Assembly: GCA_004020365.1 (NCBI GenBank)
Contig: SAQR01000039.1
Coordinates: 1 to 61,901 of the forward strand
Source: Mesorhizobium sp.
GTDB lineage: Bacteria > Pseudomonadota > Alphaproteobacteria > Rhizobiales > Rhizobiaceae
DNA: 61,901 bases
Direction of reading: 5' to 3'
In this document: positions 61,506-61,901 of the stretch, piece after piece
Layout: the number at the start of each line of letters is the position of its first letter
Position numbering within the stretch: the stretch's first letter is position 1
Program-made: the position numbers and the translations under genes
Notes under the pieces: model-generated
What the model was told of the DNA's origin: nothing
Seen by the model: the letters and a program-made list of their open reading frames with translations, nothing else
The model's database searches: none

Positions 61506-61901
61506 CTATGCGATGCCTCGAACCGATACGCTTATGGACTTAAGTGCATCAGTCAGATCCCGGTGACGAACAAGATCGACGGCCGGAGTTGATGCTAGTT
61601 TGGTGCCGACCGCGCGATCATATACCGCCAGGCACTCGGCTGAGGTCAGCCGGGATAAATACAGCACGCCATCGATCGCGAAACGGTCGTAGAGGGCTTT
61701 GCTCAACCGCCGACCGGCATCCTGCCTTTTGGCGCGCGCCGCGTCGGTGGACACGCCCAGCTTGAGCAGGCCAGTTGTTCGCAAATCTATGACCTTGAGG
61801 GGAGCAGTGGCGGATACTTCTGATACCGCCCAGTCGTTCAACTCCGTGAGATCGTGCCCACTGGCGTGGTGTAGCTGACGGCATTGGACGCCGTGCTCTC
61901 C
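61506..61901 (-). CDS. Partial second RES-domain protein, cut by the window end
   Basis: The frame remains open at the window edge and encodes about 131 residues: GEHGVQCRQLHHASGHD, LTELNDWAVSE, LKVIDLRTTGLLKLGVS, FAIDGVLYLSRLTSAECLAV and a DLVRHRDLTDALKSI end. This is the C-terminal part of a RES-type protein. No antitoxin is visible. The terminal 52 bp recur inverted at 4-55. Lack of an upstream part prevents choosing the start. Confidence 0.65.
   Translation of the reverse strand, partial: GEHGVQCRQLHHASGHDLTELNDWAVSEVSATAPLKVIDLRTTGLLKLGVSTDAARAKRQDAGRRLSKALYDRFAIDGVLYLSRLTSAECLAVYDRAVGTKLASTPAVDLVRHRDLTDALKSISVSVRGIA

Overview
The window reads as accessory DNA of an alphaproteobacterium, most likely a Rhizobiales (Hyphomicrobiales) plasmid. 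It is GC-rich. It carries a repABC replication and partition operon with an antisense RNA between repB and repC, a complete VirB/VirD4-type secretion locus, and an RcgA-like membrane protein of a kind found beside rhizobial conjugation genes. No rRNA, tRNA or CRISPR array is visible. All calls come from reading the sequence; no database search was run.

Layout. 0.2-6.2 kb: a metabolic and stress patch (nitronate monooxygenase, SDR remnant, metallo-beta-lactamase-fold enzyme, AhpD-like protein, DUF1348 and DUF983 proteins, HisKA_2 kinase) with a 35-bp duplication of one gene end. 7-10.7 kb: a DNA ligase D (ligase plus polymerase, no phosphoesterase domain) and a PolX-PHP polymerase, without Ku. 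10.7-13.2 kb: three unassigned genes. 14.2-27.1 kb: a probable defence/repair island holding a KAP-type NTPase, a translationally coupled operon of SIR2 protein, 178-aa linker protein and Rad50-like ATPase, and a coupled AddA/AddB-like helicase-nuclease pair. 27.2-27.5 kb: an AT-rich cluster of about seven copies of a 13-bp motif. 28.5-32.9 kb: a graveyard of broken genes (phage capsid relic, Tn3-like scrap, frameshifted CoiA-like nuclease and its neighbour) around an intact HEPN-like gene. 33-36.6 kb: an RHE_PE00001-type HTH protein, an unknown protein and a tyrosine recombinase; the divergent promoter region carries an 11-7-11 bp inverted repeat. 36.7-37.7 kb: a RES/Xre toxin-antitoxin pair. 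37.7-41.4 kb: repC, ctRNA, repB, repA, with parS-like sites. 42-42.9 kb: a ParB-family pseudogene. 43-45.6 kb: a low-GC RcgA-like/hydrolase pair. 46.2-48.6 kb: a minus-strand operon of small exported proteins, three with a degenerate SNase fold. 48.7-61.5 kb: virB1-virB11 and virD4 in one plus-strand run. The window ends in a partial second RES gene whose last 52 bp recur inverted at the very start of the window.

How it fits together: repABC maintains the replicon, RES/Xre stabilises it, and the VirB/D4 machine exports DNA or protein, although no relaxase or oriT was recognised. The middle island probably protects the host or the element. The most interesting candidates for undescribed biology are the SIR2-linker-ATPase operon, the triple SNase-fold exported operon divergent from virB, the 27.3-kb motif cluster and the 11-7-11 repeat. 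Several single-base frameshifts, one in a C6 tract, mean that some broken genes may be sequence errors.
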